From Rhizobium jaguaris (GTDB lineage: Bacteria; Pseudomonadota; Alphaproteobacteria; Rhizobiales; Rhizobiaceae), in the NCBI RefSeq assembly GCF_003627755.1, contig NZ_CP032695.1:186001-250000 (forward strand): DNA of 64,000 nt. Reading direction: 5' to 3'. Positions 52,391 to 62,270 of this stretch are shown here, piece by piece. How positions within the stretch are numbered: the stretch's first letter is position 1; the number at the start of each line of letters is the position of its first letter. The position numbers were made by a program, and so were the translations under genes. Under the pieces are notes generated by a model that was given only the letters and a program-made list of their open reading frames with translations, was not told the origin of the DNA and searched no databases.

Positions 52391-53494
52391 ATGATATATG
52401 ACCTGGAACTTATCAATGTCGGCAAGGTCTATGACAACGGCACGCCCGCCGTCATCGACTTCAATCTCGCAATCAAAAAGGGTGAGTTCATCGCCTTTCT
52501 GGGGCCGTCCGGCTGCGGCAAGACGACGACGCTTCGCATGATCGCCGGCTTCGAAAGCATTTCCTCCGGCGACATGACGATCAAGGGCGAGCGCATAAAC
52601 GATGTGCCGCCGCAGAAGCGCCCGACATCGATGATCTTCCAAAACTATGCCCTGTTTCCGCATATGACCGTCCGGCGCAATGTCGGCTACGGTCTCGAGG
52701 TCAAGGGCGTGCCCAAAAGCGAGCGCGAGATGCGGGTCGACCGTATCCTGGCAACGCTCGGGCTTGAGGATATTGCCGAGCGCAAGCCGGACAAGCTCTC
52801 CGGCGGCCAACGCCAGCGCATTGCACTGGCACGTGGGCTGGTGGTCGAGCCCGACGTGTTGCTTCTCGATGAGCCACTCGGCGCCCTCGATGCCAATCTG
52901 CGCAAAGCGATCCAGAACGAGTTGAAGCTGCTGCAGAAAAGGCTTGGGGTGACCTTCGTGTTCGTCACCCATGCCCAATCGGAGGCCTTGGCGCTGTCCG
53001 ATCGGATCGTGGTGATGAACCAGGGCAGGGTCGAGCAGATCAGCCCGCCGCATCAGCTCTATACGCGCCCGAACACTCCGTTTGTCGCGCAGTTCATCGG
53101 CCGCAATACCATCTTCGAGGGCGAGATATCCGGCACACAGGCCGATAACACGCTCGTCTCGACGTCATTCGGCACGCTGTCGGGATGCGCCAATGGCGAC
53201 GTCTCGAAGAAGGTCAATATCGTCATCCCCTCGGAGGCGATCGAGGTTCACGCGGTCGGAGCTTCGGCGCGAGAAAACCTCGCCGGCACGTTCGGCGGCA
53301 ATGTCGTCGGTGGGCGTGTGGATCGCTTCGATGTCGTCGGCCATATCTCGCAGATCGGCGTCAGCCTGCCCGATGGCCGCGGGCTCGCTCTCGAAGCCCA
53401 TATCGACAAATACCGACCTGGTGCCTTCCCTGTGGGTGCCGAGGTCATGCTTGCCTGGAACCCGGCCGATGCGACCGTCATTCCAGCCCACTGA
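52391..53494 (+). CDS. PotA-type ABC ATPase (complete catalytic set)
   Basis: A 367-residue ATPase with [45 protein letters not shown] and VTHAQSEA, so the switch His is present, unlike in the first ATPase of the operon. The C-terminal third is a TOBE-like regulatory domain. GGAG precedes the ATG. It may form homodimers, or a heterodimer with the 46588 product in which only one composite site hydrolyses normally. Confidence 0.9.
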   Translation: MIYDLELINVGKVYDNGTPAVIDFNLAIKKGEFIAFLGPSGCGKTTTLRMIAGFESISSGDMTIKGERINDVPPQKRPTSMIFQNYALFPHMTVRRNVGYGLEVKGVPKSEREMRVDRILATLGLEDIAERKPDKLSGGQRQRIALARGLVVEPDVLLLDEPLGALDANLRKAIQNELKLLQKRLGVTFVFVTHAQSEALALSDRIVVMNQGRVEQISPPHQLYTRPNTPFVAQFIGRNTIFEGEISGTQADNTLVSTSFGTLSGCANGDVSKKVNIVIPSEAIEVHAVGASARENLAGTFGGNVVGGRVDRFDVVGHISQIGVSLPDGRGLALEAHIDKYRPGAFPVGAEVMLAWNPADATVIPAH

Positions 53495-53526
53495 TAATCG
53501 AAAACCTGATCGAAGGAGGTAATCCC

Positions 53527-54408
53527 ATGGCAAAGGAAATCTTGTGCAGTTTTGGCATCGACGTTGATGCCGTCGCCGGTTGGCTCGGCTCTTACGGCGG
53601 CGAGGATTCGCCCGACGACATTTCGCGCGGCCTTTTTGCCGGCGAGGTCGGCAGTCTGCGGCTCGTGAAGTTGTTCGAACGCTTCGGCATCAAGACGACA
53701 TGGTTCATTCCCGGCCATTCCATTGAGACCTTCCCCGAGCAGATGCAGACAGTGGCCGATGCCGGCCATGAAATTGGCATCCATGGCTACAGCCATGAAA
53801 ATCCGATCGCCATGACGCGCGAACAGGAAACGGAAATCCTCGACAAGTGCATAGAGCTGGTCACCAAGCTGTCCGGCAAACGCCCGACCGGCTATGTCGC
53901 GCCGTGGTGGGAATTCTCCAATGTGACCAACGAGCTGCTGTTGGAGCGCGGCATCAAGTACGATCACTCGCTGATGCATAACGATTTCACGCCCTACTAT
54001 GTGCGTGTCGGCGACAGCTGGACGAAGATCGACTATTCGCGCAAGCCGTCGGAATGGATGGTACCGCTGAAGCGCGGCAAGGAAACCGATCTGATCGAAA
54101 TCCCGGCATCCTGGTATCTCGACGATCTGCCGCCGATGATGTTTATCAAGAAGTCCCCCAACAGCCATGGCTTCGTCAACCCTCATCACATCGAGCAGAT
54201 GTGGCGGGATCAATTCGACTGGGTCTATCGCGAAATGGATTATGCCGTCTTCCCGATCACCATCCACCCGGACGTCGCTGGCAGGCCGCAGGTGCTGATG
54301 ATGCTCGAGCGGCTCTATGCGCATATGATCAAGCATCCCGGCGTGAAGTTCGTCACGATGAATGAGATCGCAGACGATTTCGCCGCGCGCTTTCCGCGCA
54401 AGAAATAG
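53527..54408 (+). CDS. NodB-fold hydrolase, cyclic-imide-hydrolase-like
   Basis: A 293-residue polysaccharide deacetylase-superfamily protein. The CE4 motifs are recognisable: GIDVDAV (motif 1 Asp), [11 protein letters not shown] (motif 2, H-x3-H metal pair), [11 protein letters not shown] (motif 3). It has no signal peptide, so the substrate is intracellular and not a cell-wall polymer. The length and layout match what I remember of bacterial cyclic imide hydrolases (imidase) of this fold, and the amidase at the end of the operon would be the fitting half-amidase. AAGGAGGT lies seven bases before the ATG. Imidase function is inferred. Confidence 0.75.
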   Translation: MAKEILCSFGIDVDAVAGWLGSYGGEDSPDDISRGLFAGEVGSLRLVKLFERFGIKTTWFIPGHSIETFPEQMQTVADAGHEIGIHGYSHENPIAMTREQETEILDKCIELVTKLSGKRPTGYVAPWWEFSNVTNELLLERGIKYDHSLMHNDFTPYYVRVGDSWTKIDYSRKPSEWMVPLKRGKETDLIEIPASWYLDDLPPMMFIKKSPNSHGFVNPHHIEQMWRDQFDWVYREMDYAVFPITIHPDVAGRPQVLMMLERLYAHMIKHPGVKFVTMNEIADDFAARFPRKK

Positions 54409-54457
54409 CCGGCTAAGCTGAAGAACCGGGAGCATCCATTCGAAGGAGGCGAGCGCC

Positions 54458-54790
54458 ATGTGTTCACTGTGCGGTGTACTCGGTGGCAATGAGCACTGGA
54501 CTGACGCCGCGGCGCGACCTGGCGTGTTCACCCGCAATCACGCCAGCCCTGACCGGCGGCGTGCGCGTGCCGAGCGCGTGCGTGCCGCCAACGAGATGCT
54601 CTCGGGTTTTGGCCTTGTCCTGTGCGATTGGCAAGGCGCGTCCTTCGTTCTGTCAACGCGAACAGGCAGAAGCGAGATCATCGAGGATCTCGGTCATCTC
54701 TGGCCGGCGGCCGAAAGGCTCGTCGGCCGGTCCTGCGATCCGCTCGACGTTACTTTCATCTCCAGGATGGAGGCACGGCATGTCGATTGA
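54458..54790 (+). CDS. Small CxxC protein of unknown function
   Basis: A 110-residue protein starting MCSLCGVLGGNEHWTDAA with a CxxC at residues 2-5 and further Cys at about 56 and 92. A basic helical stretch (SPDRRRARAERVRAANEM) follows, then a beta-rich half (GFGLVLCDWQGASFVLSTRT). GAAGGAGGCGAGCGCC is a near-perfect ribosome site, and its end overlaps the CobW gene, so it is translated with it. I do not recognise the family. The metal-binding look and the CobW partner suggest a metal or metal-delivery role for the hydrolase upstream. Confidence 0.7.
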   Translation: MCSLCGVLGGNEHWTDAAARPGVFTRNHASPDRRRARAERVRAANEMLSGFGLVLCDWQGASFVLSTRTGRSEIIEDLGHLWPAAERLVGRSCDPLDVTFISRMEARHVD

Positions 54791-55844
54791 GGCGAGCGGT
54801 TTTCTGCCGATCAACCTGCTCACGGGTTTCCTCGGTTCCGGCAAGACGACGCTGCTCAAGCGCATCCTGGCGGATCCGGCCTTCGCCGATACGGCCGTGC
54901 TCATCAACGAGTTCGGAGAGATCGGTCTTGATCACGATCTGGTCGAAAGTGTCGACGGCGAGATGGTGCTGCTGCATTCGGGGTGTGTCTGCTGCACGGT
55001 GCGCGGCGAGCTTGCCGCTGCGCTCAGGGAGCTTTATTCGCGACGCGAGAGTGGGCTGTTGCCGCCGTTCCGGCGCGTCATCATCGAAAGCACCGGCCTC
55101 GCCGATCCCTTCCCGGTGCTGTCGACCATCAAGGCCGATCCGGTGCTCAGACATCACTTCTGTGCCGGCAATGTGATCACGACAGTCGATGCGGTGAATG
55201 GGCTGCGACAGCTCGACACCTATATCGAATCCAACCGGCAGGCAGCGATTGCGGACCGTTTGATCGTCACCAAGACCGATCTTGAAGCAGGCTGCGAGGG
55301 AGAGGCCCTTCAGGCTCGTCTTCGTACACTCAATCCTGACGCCCCGATCCTGAGGGCGGCCGATCCGGATCTCGATCTCTCCTCGCTTGTCGCCGTTCAA
55401 AGCAACCTCTCGGCAAGCAGCAGCCTGTCGCAGAGCGGCTTTTACTGTGAGGAGCCGATGCAGCTCGTCTCATCGGACGGCGTGGCGCATCAGGCCGCCA
55501 TTTCATCGATTTCGCTCAGCATCAATCAACCTGTCGACTGGACTGCTTTCGGGCTCTGGCTCACCATGCTACTCAATCGGCATGGGGAGCGCATATTGCG
55601 TGTGAAGGGAATACTCAATCTCAGCGGCGAAGAGCGTCCGGTCGCGGTCCATGGCGTCCAGCATCTGGTTCATACGCCGGTGCATATGGACGGGTGGCCT
55701 TCGGAGGATCGCACGTCGCGTCTGGTCTTTATTCTGGATGGGCTTGACGGCGATCTATTGAAACGGTCCTTCGTAGCCTTCACGCTGGCGCGCATGCCGC
55801 AGATGCCGTCCGCCGCATATTCCATGATCGCCGCGGCGCGATGA
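54780..55844 (+). CDS. CobW/COG0523-family metallochaperone GTPase
   Basis: A 354-residue P-loop GTPase. Walker A is TGFLGSGKTTLLKR, the family metal motif is SGCVCC (CxCC), ESTGLADP follows, and the base-recognition motif is TKTD. The C-terminal CobW domain is present. These proteins deliver zinc or cobalt to partner enzymes; the nearest candidates are the H-x3-H hydrolase and the CxxC protein encoded just upstream. GGAGG lies seven bases before ATG 54780. Confidence 0.9.
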   Translation: MSIEASGFLPINLLTGFLGSGKTTLLKRILADPAFADTAVLINEFGEIGLDHDLVESVDGEMVLLHSGCVCCTVRGELAAALRELYSRRESGLLPPFRRVIIESTGLADPFPVLSTIKADPVLRHHFCAGNVITTVDAVNGLRQLDTYIESNRQAAIADRLIVTKTDLEAGCEGEALQARLRTLNPDAPILRAADPDLDLSSLVAVQSNLSASSSLSQSGFYCEEPMQLVSSDGVAHQAAISSISLSINQPVDWTAFGLWLTMLLNRHGERILRVKGILNLSGEERPVAVHGVQHLVHTPVHMDGWPSEDRTSRLVFILDGLDGDLLKRSFVAFTLARMPQMPSAAYSMIAAAR

Positions 55845-55860
55845 GACAACCGGTGTCCAC

Positions 55861-57099
55861 ATGAACAAGCATGAATCCGTCACAAAAAGCCTGTCCGCTC
55901 CCGCTTTGCATCTGGCGGGACGGCCGCGCTTGCGCGTCCTCGGCACCGCTATTTCGTTGCTGGAGGAGCTGCGCTTGCGCGCGCAGGAAGATCTCGGCAT
56001 CGATGTGATGTTCGACAACAACGACTTCCTGACGACGCAGTACAAGGCGGCGCGCGAGCCGGAAACCTACGATATCTACGATCAGTGCTTTCATAATCTC
56101 GATATCGTCTGGCACTGGCGGGCGATCCAGCCCGTGGACACCCAGCGCATCATTCTCTGGGATGAGGTCAATGATCTGACAAAAACCGGCCATATCGGCC
56201 CCAATCCCAGACTGGGGCTTGGAGATGTGCCGGCGCGCAAGCTCTTCGTTCAGCCCAATCTCGCCTTGGGCGATACGCCGTCGCGCTTCATCTCGATGCT
56301 GCCGACGACGCATAATTTCGACAGTTTCGCGTATCGGACCGACCTAGTGCCGAATGGCCTCGGCATGCATTCTTGGGGTGCGCTTTTCGACGAGCGCTGG
56401 GCGGGCAGGGTGGCGCTGGTGGACGAGCCTGCCATCGGTATCTTTGATGCGGCGTTGGCCGCGCAGGCCGCCGGTCTCATGTCGTTCGACAATATCGGCA
56501 ATATGTCCATTCAGGAGATCGACCAGTTGATTGACCTCCTGGAGGAGCGCAAGAAGGCCGGTTTCTTCAGAGATTTCTGGAAAACCGCCGAGGAAGCGGC
56601 GCGGCTGATGATCGCCGGTGAGACGAGCGTCCAGAGCATGTGGTCGCCTGGGATCGGCATCCTGAATTCCAGGGGTGTTCCGGTCGAGCAGGCTGTGCCC
56701 GCCGAAGGCTATCGTGCCTGGCACGGCGGCCTATGCCTTTCGAAACATCTCAGCGGTCGCCTGCTCGATGTCGCCTACGACTATCTGAACTGGTGGATAT
56801 CGGGATGGCCGGGTGCCGTCGTTGCACGGCAGGGCTACTACATTTCGACCCCGCAACGCTCGCGCCAATTCATGACGCAGCCGGAATGGGATTATTGGTA
56901 CGAGGGCGCCGCCGCGACCGAGGACCTACCCGGCCCGGATGGGCAGACGCGGATCAGAAAGGGCTCGGCGCGCAGCGGCGGGTCCTATTGGCAGCGCGCC
57001 AATTGTATTGCCGTTTGGAATACGACAATGGATGAGCACAATTATCTTGTCCGCCGCTGGATGCAGCTTGTCGGCGGCAGAGGAGAGCAAGGTCAATGA
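55861..57099 (+). CDS. PotD-like binding protein without signal peptide
   Basis: A 412-residue paralogue of the operon's binding protein: TTHNFDSFAYRTDLVPNGLG, SGWPGAVVARQGYYIST and YWYEGAAA parallel its motifs. The N-terminus (MNKHESVTKSLSAPALHLAG) has no hydrophobic segment, and the frame is closed by a stop at 55825-55827, so no upstream signal is hidden. It is therefore predicted to stay in the cytoplasm. It starts 16 bases after the CobW gene and overlaps the amidase gene (ATGA). Its role could be a cytosolic sensor, ligand buffer or chaperone; unknown. Confidence 0.8.
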   Translation: MNKHESVTKSLSAPALHLAGRPRLRVLGTAISLLEELRLRAQEDLGIDVMFDNNDFLTTQYKAAREPETYDIYDQCFHNLDIVWHWRAIQPVDTQRIILWDEVNDLTKTGHIGPNPRLGLGDVPARKLFVQPNLALGDTPSRFISMLPTTHNFDSFAYRTDLVPNGLGMHSWGALFDERWAGRVALVDEPAIGIFDAALAAQAAGLMSFDNIGNMSIQEIDQLIDLLEERKKAGFFRDFWKTAEEAARLMIAGETSVQSMWSPGIGILNSRGVPVEQAVPAEGYRAWHGGLCLSKHLSGRLLDVAYDYLNWWISGWPGAVVARQGYYISTPQRSRQFMTQPEWDYWYEGAAATEDLPGPDGQTRIRKGSARSGGSYWQRANCIAVWNTTMDEHNYLVRRWMQLVGGRGEQGQ

Positions 57100-58463
57100 C
57101 CCAGACCCATCTTGGCAAATCGATCGCGCAATTGTCGGTACTGATCCAGTCGGGCAGCCTCGATCCGGTTGCGCTGGTTGAGGAGAGCCTGGATGCGATC
57201 CGAACGTACAAGGACCAGGCGATCTTCACGCGGCTGCTTGAGGTGCGCGCGAAAGAAGAGGCGGCTGCTTCGTCGAGACGGCTGCGGGGAGGGCGCTCGC
57301 GCGGGCTGCTGGATGGCATTCCTGTCGCCTGGAAAGATCTGTTCGCAATTGCCGGCCTGCCGACGACGGCCGGATCGATCGTGCTTGCCGATGCCGAGCC
57401 TGCGCAGGATGATGCCGATGTCGTCAAGGCGCTGAAGGCTGCAGGCATGGTTGCCGTCGGTCGAGTCAACATGAGCGAATTCGCCTTTTCCGGCCTCGGC
57501 CTCAATCCGCACTATGGCACGCCGCTCAATCCGCTGGCCTTCGATGTCGCGCGGATTCCGGGCGGTTCGTCTTCCGGTTCCGCCGTCGCGGTTGCGGCAG
57601 GCCTTGTGCCGGTCTCGATCGGCACCGATACCGGCGGCTCGGTGCGCATACCGTCTGCCTTCAACGGCCTTGTCGGCTACAAGGCAAGCCGTGGCCGCTA
57701 CAGCATGGCCGGGGTCTTTCCGCTAGCGACCAGTCTCGACTCTCTTGGGCCTTTGTGCCGCAGCGTCCAGGATGCCATCTGGGTCGATGCGGCGATGCGC
57801 GGACGTTTCGTACCCGAGGCCGGGCGTGCTGAGCCCACCGCGCTTTCCATTGTGGTGCCGACGAATGTCGTCATGGACAATGCCGAAGATGGTGTCATTG
57901 CAGCATTCGAGGCGACACTTGGCCGGCTGAGTGCGGCCGGCGTCAAGATACGACGGGCTGCTTTTCCGGCCTTCGACAGGCTCTTTCAAGTGATGGCCGA
58001 GAATGGGCCACTGGCAACTGCGGAGGCCTTCGTGCTGCACCACCGCCGGCTGGCGGGACCGGAGGCCGAAGCCATGGATCGGCGTGTCGTGGCGCGCACG
58101 CGTTTAGGCGAGAAGATCACGCTGATCGGTTATCTGGAAACGCTCAAGGTGCGCGAGCAGTTGATCAAGGAGGTTGCCGCAACGCTTGGGTCAAATGAAT
58201 TCATCGCCTATCCGACTGTCGCTCATGTCGCACCGGCGCTCGCACCGCTGGAAGCCGATGACGAATTATTCGTCAAGGTGAATGGCAGAACGCTGCGCAA
58301 TACACTGATCGGCAACTTTCTCGACTGGTGCGGCGTATCCTTGCCTTGCGGCACCGGCGACGCCGGCATGCCTGTCGGACTCCTGCTATCGGGTCCGAAG
58401 GATCATGACGAACAATTGCTCAGTTCGGCGTCGGCGATCGAAAATATCGCGGTTGTCGGATAA
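57096..58463 (+). CDS. Amidase (amidase signature family), possible half-amidase
   Basis: A 455-residue amidase with Lys80 (AWKDLF), cis-Ser158 (PGGSSSGSA) and nucleophile Ser182 (GTDTGGSVRIP). It closes the operon. After an imidase opens a cyclic imide the product is a half-amide, so this enzyme is the natural next step, releasing ammonia and a dicarboxylate. GAGGAGAGCAAGG precedes the ATG. The half-amidase role is inferred from context only. Confidence 0.9.
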   Translation: MTQTHLGKSIAQLSVLIQSGSLDPVALVEESLDAIRTYKDQAIFTRLLEVRAKEEAAASSRRLRGGRSRGLLDGIPVAWKDLFAIAGLPTTAGSIVLADAEPAQDDADVVKALKAAGMVAVGRVNMSEFAFSGLGLNPHYGTPLNPLAFDVARIPGGSSSGSAVAVAAGLVPVSIGTDTGGSVRIPSAFNGLVGYKASRGRYSMAGVFPLATSLDSLGPLCRSVQDAIWVDAAMRGRFVPEAGRAEPTALSIVVPTNVVMDNAEDGVIAAFEATLGRLSAAGVKIRRAAFPAFDRLFQVMAENGPLATAEAFVLHHRRLAGPEAEAMDRRVVARTRLGEKITLIGYLETLKVREQLIKEVAATLGSNEFIAYPTVAHVAPALAPLEADDELFVKVNGRTLRNTLIGNFLDWCGVSLPCGTGDAGMPVGLLLSGPKDHDEQLLSSASAIENIAVVG

Positions 58464-58640
58464 AACGCCTTCGCGGGGAGGCACACCGGATCGTTTCAAG
58501 CCGGAGAACGTGCCTTCGTAGCCACGTTGTTCGGTTCGCATCAAGAGCCCGACTGCGGGATAGCTGGGTCCGCAGTTCCATTCCCATCAAGGCGCTATAA
58601 GTGCACTCTGACCGTCAAATAGCTTTTGCAGGCGACGTGT

Positions 58641-60278
58641 TCAGTGCTGACCAACAAGCGCCCGGCATGCTCGGATTGTCAAAGCCATGACGGTAAGCGT
58701 CGTGCCGGCGACACCGCTGCCGGGAAATGCGCTGGCATCAGTGACTATGACGTTAGGTGCGTCCCAAAGCTGGTTGTAGGGGTTGAGCACGGAGGTCCGC
58801 GGATCGTTCCCCATCCGCGCGCCACCCGTTTCGTGGATCGCCGCCCCCATGCACATGGTCTTGCGGAACCATTTGCGGAACATGAATCGGCTGAAAGGGT
58901 CGGCATCAGGGAAGGCACCGCGGCCCATTTCCCTGAGGCCGACGGGTGAGCCGATGAACTCCAGATCTCCACCGACGCCGCTCACCATGTCGATAAGCAC
59001 CTCCTCCTGCTGGCGCAGAAGCGCATGCTCTTCCGTGCCCATAACACAACGGATGTGGGGAATGGGAATTCCCCAGGCATCTTTGCGTTCTGCGTTGAGG
59101 GTGATGCGGTTGTCCACATAGGGCAGCATGCGACCGAAGCCGAAGAATGCCAGTCGGGCGGGCTCGTTATCCGGCGTGGGTGCCCGGCCGATGCTGCCTT
59201 GATAGTCGAAGTCGCCGCGACCGGAATCGCCAGCTCCAAAGCGTGGTAGAAAGATACCGCCGGAGGGATTGTAAAAGGGATCGCTCGGAGCGGAATCATC
59301 GACCGCCCAACCCTTTGCCTTGGAGAAGGCGCCGAAGGCCAGGCAAGGCAGCTGATCCATGAAGTAGCGTCCGAGTGCGCCCGAACTGTTGCCCAGTCCC
59401 TCCGGATGTCGGGCAGATGCCGAGTTGAGAAGGAGGCGCACGCTTTCGATCGGCGAAGCAGAAAGCACCACGAAAGCGGCGTGTACGGTTTCGACCTTGC
59501 CGGTTATGCGGTCGATGAATTCGGCACCCGTGGCCCGGGTCCCTTGCTCATCCGTTGCGATGCGGCGGACGATGGCATCGTGGCGGACGGTTAGCCGTCC
59601 GGTCGCAAGCGCCTCTCTCAAGGGCTTGGGCGTACGCTCGGCGTCCGGCGCGATATAACGCCAGGACACGACATGCCGCTGCGGCCAGTGCCCCTCCACT
59701 TCGCTCTTGAAGATCTGTTCGGCTGGCGTCAGTCTTGCCGGACGCGCATAGATGCCGTCCGGCAGCGTCTCGACGCCGTCTGGGTTGCCGTAGAGCCCAA
59801 GGCAGGATTCGACCTCATCATAAAATGGTGCAAGCTCATCATAGCCGACCGGCCAGTCTACACCCTTGCCGGTTCGCGACTGGATCTTGAAGTCATCATC
59901 CGTCCAACGCAGCAAAACGCGACCGAAACTGTGAAGGCGGCCGCCGCCCTGCCGTCCGCGGATCCAAAGGAATGGCGCGTCCTTCGGCGTTGTGTAAGGG
60001 TTCTTCCGGTCGTTGACGAAGAAGTGGCTGAACCGCTCGGTAAAGAAGGCCGCGCGCGCCTGTATCGGCTGGCCTTTTATTGTGGCGCGGGCGCGTTCCC
60101 ATATGTTGATGCTGCTCGCCGGCTGCTTCTTGCGAGCCGGATCGAAATCCTTCTGGGTTACGGCAGGGCCGGCTTCGAGCAAAAGCACTGAAAGTCCTTG
60201 AGCGGTCAATTCCTTGGCGGCAAAGGAGCCGGCAGCGCCCGAGCCGATAACGAGCGCGTCATAAGTGGTCTGAGACAT
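58641..60278 (-). CDS. GMC-family FAD-dependent oxidoreductase
   Basis: A 545-residue flavoprotein of the glucose-methanol-choline superfamily. The FAD-binding loop is VIGSGAAGSFAAKEL, LLEAGP follows, and the C-terminus has IHETGGARMGNDPRTSV and DASAFPGSGVAGTTLTVMAL with the active-site His region. No signal peptide is evident. It is the last gene of the sugar importer operon, so it likely oxidises the imported sugar or polyol, possibly to a keto-sugar. Confidence 0.88.
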   Translation of the reverse strand: MSQTTYDALVIGSGAAGSFAAKELTAQGLSVLLLEAGPAVTQKDFDPARKKQPASSINIWERARATIKGQPIQARAAFFTERFSHFFVNDRKNPYTTPKDAPFLWIRGRQGGGRLHSFGRVLLRWTDDDFKIQSRTGKGVDWPVGYDELAPFYDEVESCLGLYGNPDGVETLPDGIYARPARLTPAEQIFKSEVEGHWPQRHVVSWRYIAPDAERTPKPLREALATGRLTVRHDAIVRRIATDEQGTRATGAEFIDRITGKVETVHAAFVVLSASPIESVRLLLNSASARHPEGLGNSSGALGRYFMDQLPCLAFGAFSKAKGWAVDDSAPSDPFYNPSGGIFLPRFGAGDSGRGDFDYQGSIGRAPTPDNEPARLAFFGFGRMLPYVDNRITLNAERKDAWGIPIPHIRCVMGTEEHALLRQQEEVLIDMVSGVGGDLEFIGSPVGLREMGRGAFPDADPFSRFMFRKWFRKTMCMGAAIHETGGARMGNDPRTSVLNPYNQLWDAPNVIVTDASAFPGSGVAGTTLTVMALTIRACRALVGQH

Positions 60279-60295
60279 AGATTTTTCCGTATATT

Positions 60296-61378
60296 TCAGA
60301 GACGGACGCCGTCGGCGTCAAAGAGGGAGGCTTTGGTGATATCGATGCCGGGTGCGATTGGTGCGCCTGGCTGAAGCGTCGTGTCGCCCATGATGCGATA
60401 GCAAAGGCTTAGCCCGTCCCAATCGAACCAGATCACGGTGTCGGCGCCCATCGGCTCGACTACCGAGACGGAACCGGTAATGGTTGGCAAAGATCCCGTC
60501 CCTCGATCCGGAACGATATGTTCGGGACGGATACCGAGTGTGGCAGGGCCGGGCTTGATCGTTTCCAGAAAAGGATAGTTAACCAGATCGATGCTGAGGC
60601 CGTTGCATTCGAAGACCGGCGCCTCCGTCCTGATCGAAATCTCACCCTTGATGAAGTTCATCGCCGGTGCGCCGATGAAGCCGGCGACAAACAGATTTGC
60701 GGGGCGGTGATAGATCTCCGACGGGCTCGCAAGCTGCTGGATGACGCCGTCCTTCATGATAGCGATGCGATCGGCGAGCGTCAGCGCTTCGATCTGATCG
60801 TGGGTTACATAGATCATCGTGTTGCCGAGGTTCTGGTGCAGCTTCTTGATCTCGACGCGCAGCTCGTTGCGAAGCTTGGCGTCGAGATTGGAAAGCGGTT
60901 CGTCGAACAGGAAGACGTCGACTTCACGGACGAGGGCCCGGCCGATCGCGACGCGCTGGCGCTGACCGCCCGACAATTCCGACGGGCGCCTATCAAGCAG
61001 CTTTTCCAGATGCAGGAGAGATGCGGTGCGGGCGATACGCGCCTCGATCTCCGGCTTGGGAAGCCCCGCGACGCGCAGGCCGAAGGACAGGTTCCTGCGC
61101 ACCGTCATCCGCGGGTAAAGCGCATAAGACTGGAAGACCATGCCGATGCCGCGGTCTTTCGGCTCCTCCCAGGTCACATTCCTTCCGGAGATCCACATCT
61201 CACCATCGCGGATCTCCTGCAATCCGGCGATCGCATTCAAGAGCGTCGATTTCCCGCAACCGGATGGGCCGAGGAGCACAAGAAACTCGCGCGGCGCGAT
61301 GTCGATGGAGAGCTCCTCAATGACGGTATGGTCGCCATAGGCGATTTTGAGGTCTTTTACCGATACGGCAGGCTGCAT
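60296..61378 (-). CDS. Sugar ABC importer ATPase (UgpC/MsmK type)
   Basis: A 360-residue ATPase: [41 protein letters not shown] (start of a longer motif), FLFDEPLSNLD, VTHDQIEA, then an OB/TOBE regulatory domain. ATG 61378 with AAGGG is preferred over the longer frame from GTG 61411. It energises the MalFG-type permeases upstream and is followed by the GMC oxidoreductase gene. Confidence 0.92.
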   Translation of the reverse strand: MQPAVSVKDLKIAYGDHTVIEELSIDIAPREFLVLLGPSGCGKSTLLNAIAGLQEIRDGEMWISGRNVTWEEPKDRGIGMVFQSYALYPRMTVRRNLSFGLRVAGLPKPEIEARIARTASLLHLEKLLDRRPSELSGGQRQRVAIGRALVREVDVFLFDEPLSNLDAKLRNELRVEIKKLHQNLGNTMIYVTHDQIEALTLADRIAIMKDGVIQQLASPSEIYHRPANLFVAGFIGAPAMNFIKGEISIRTEAPVFECNGLSIDLVNYPFLETIKPGPATLGIRPEHIVPDRGTGSLPTITGSVSVVEPMGADTVIWFDWDGLSLCYRIMGDTTLQPGAPIAPGIDITKASLFDADGVRL

Positions 61379-61382
61379 GGCA

Positions 61383-62270
61383 TTACCCTTTGACAGCGCC
61401 GGCTGCGACACCGCGCAGGAACCAGCGGCCGGAGAAGAAATAGATGGCGAGCGGAACGACGGCGGTCAGGATGGTGGCGGCCATGTTCACATTGTAGGCG
61501 CGTTCGCCCATGGTGGTGTTGACGATGTTGTTGAGCTGGACCGTCATCGGCAGGTTGTCGCGGCCGGCAAAGACGAGGCCGATCAGGAAGTCGTTCCAGA
61601 TGCCGGTGAACTGGAAGATCGAGGCGACGACCACCATCGGCACCGACATCGGCAACATGATCTCGAGAAAGATGCGCCAGAAGCCTGCTCCGTCGACGCG
61701 GGCAGCCTTGCAGAGCTCTTCGGGAATGGCGACGAAATAGTTGCGGAACAGCAGCGTAACCAGCGGCAGGCCGAAGATGACGTGCACAAGGACGACGCCG
61801 GCGACCGAATTGTAGAGGCTCAAGTTGGCAAGCAGCCGCACCAGCGGATAGAGGAAGATCTGATAGGGGATCAGGCCGCCGGCCATCAGCAGCCCGAACA
61901 GAAGGTTCGAGCCCTTCGGCCGCCAAAGCGACAGCGCATAACCGTTGATCGCCCCGATGGAAACGGAAACGACGACGGCGGGCACGGTAATCTTGATCGA
62001 GTTCCAGAAACCAATGCGCACGCCAAGGCATTGCGTGCCCATGCAGGCTCCCGACCAGGCGGTCTTCCACGCATCGAAATCGACGGTGGCGGGCAGGGCG
62101 AAGATATGGCCCTGGCGGATTTCTTCCATCGACTTCAATGAGGTCACGAGCATGGTGTAGAGAGGCAACAGGAAGAACAACGCAGATAGGATCAGGAACG
62201 CGTAGAACCCGACCTGGCCGACGCTGAGCCTGGACGGCTTGGGGCCACGAGAATGGGGGCGGGTTGTCAT
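61383..62270 (-). CDS. Sugar ABC importer permease (MalG type)
   Basis: A 295-residue permease. First span GFYAFLILSALFFLLPLYTM, a large periplasmic loop, AGGLIPYQIFLYPLVRLLAN, and the EAA coupling loop EELCKAARVDGAGFWRIFLE. The start overlaps the stop of the MalF-type gene (TGATG). An unusual pair of Cys (GACMGTQCLG) sits in the periplasmic loop and could form a disulfide. Confidence 0.9.
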   Translation of the reverse strand: MTTRPHSRGPKPSRLSVGQVGFYAFLILSALFFLLPLYTMLVTSLKSMEEIRQGHIFALPATVDFDAWKTAWSGACMGTQCLGVRIGFWNSIKITVPAVVVSVSIGAINGYALSLWRPKGSNLLFGLLMAGGLIPYQIFLYPLVRLLANLSLYNSVAGVVLVHVIFGLPLVTLLFRNYFVAIPEELCKAARVDGAGFWRIFLEIMLPMSVPMVVVASIFQFTGIWNDFLIGLVFAGRDNLPMTVQLNNIVNTTMGERAYNVNMAATILTAVVPLAIYFFSGRWFLRGVAAGAVKG

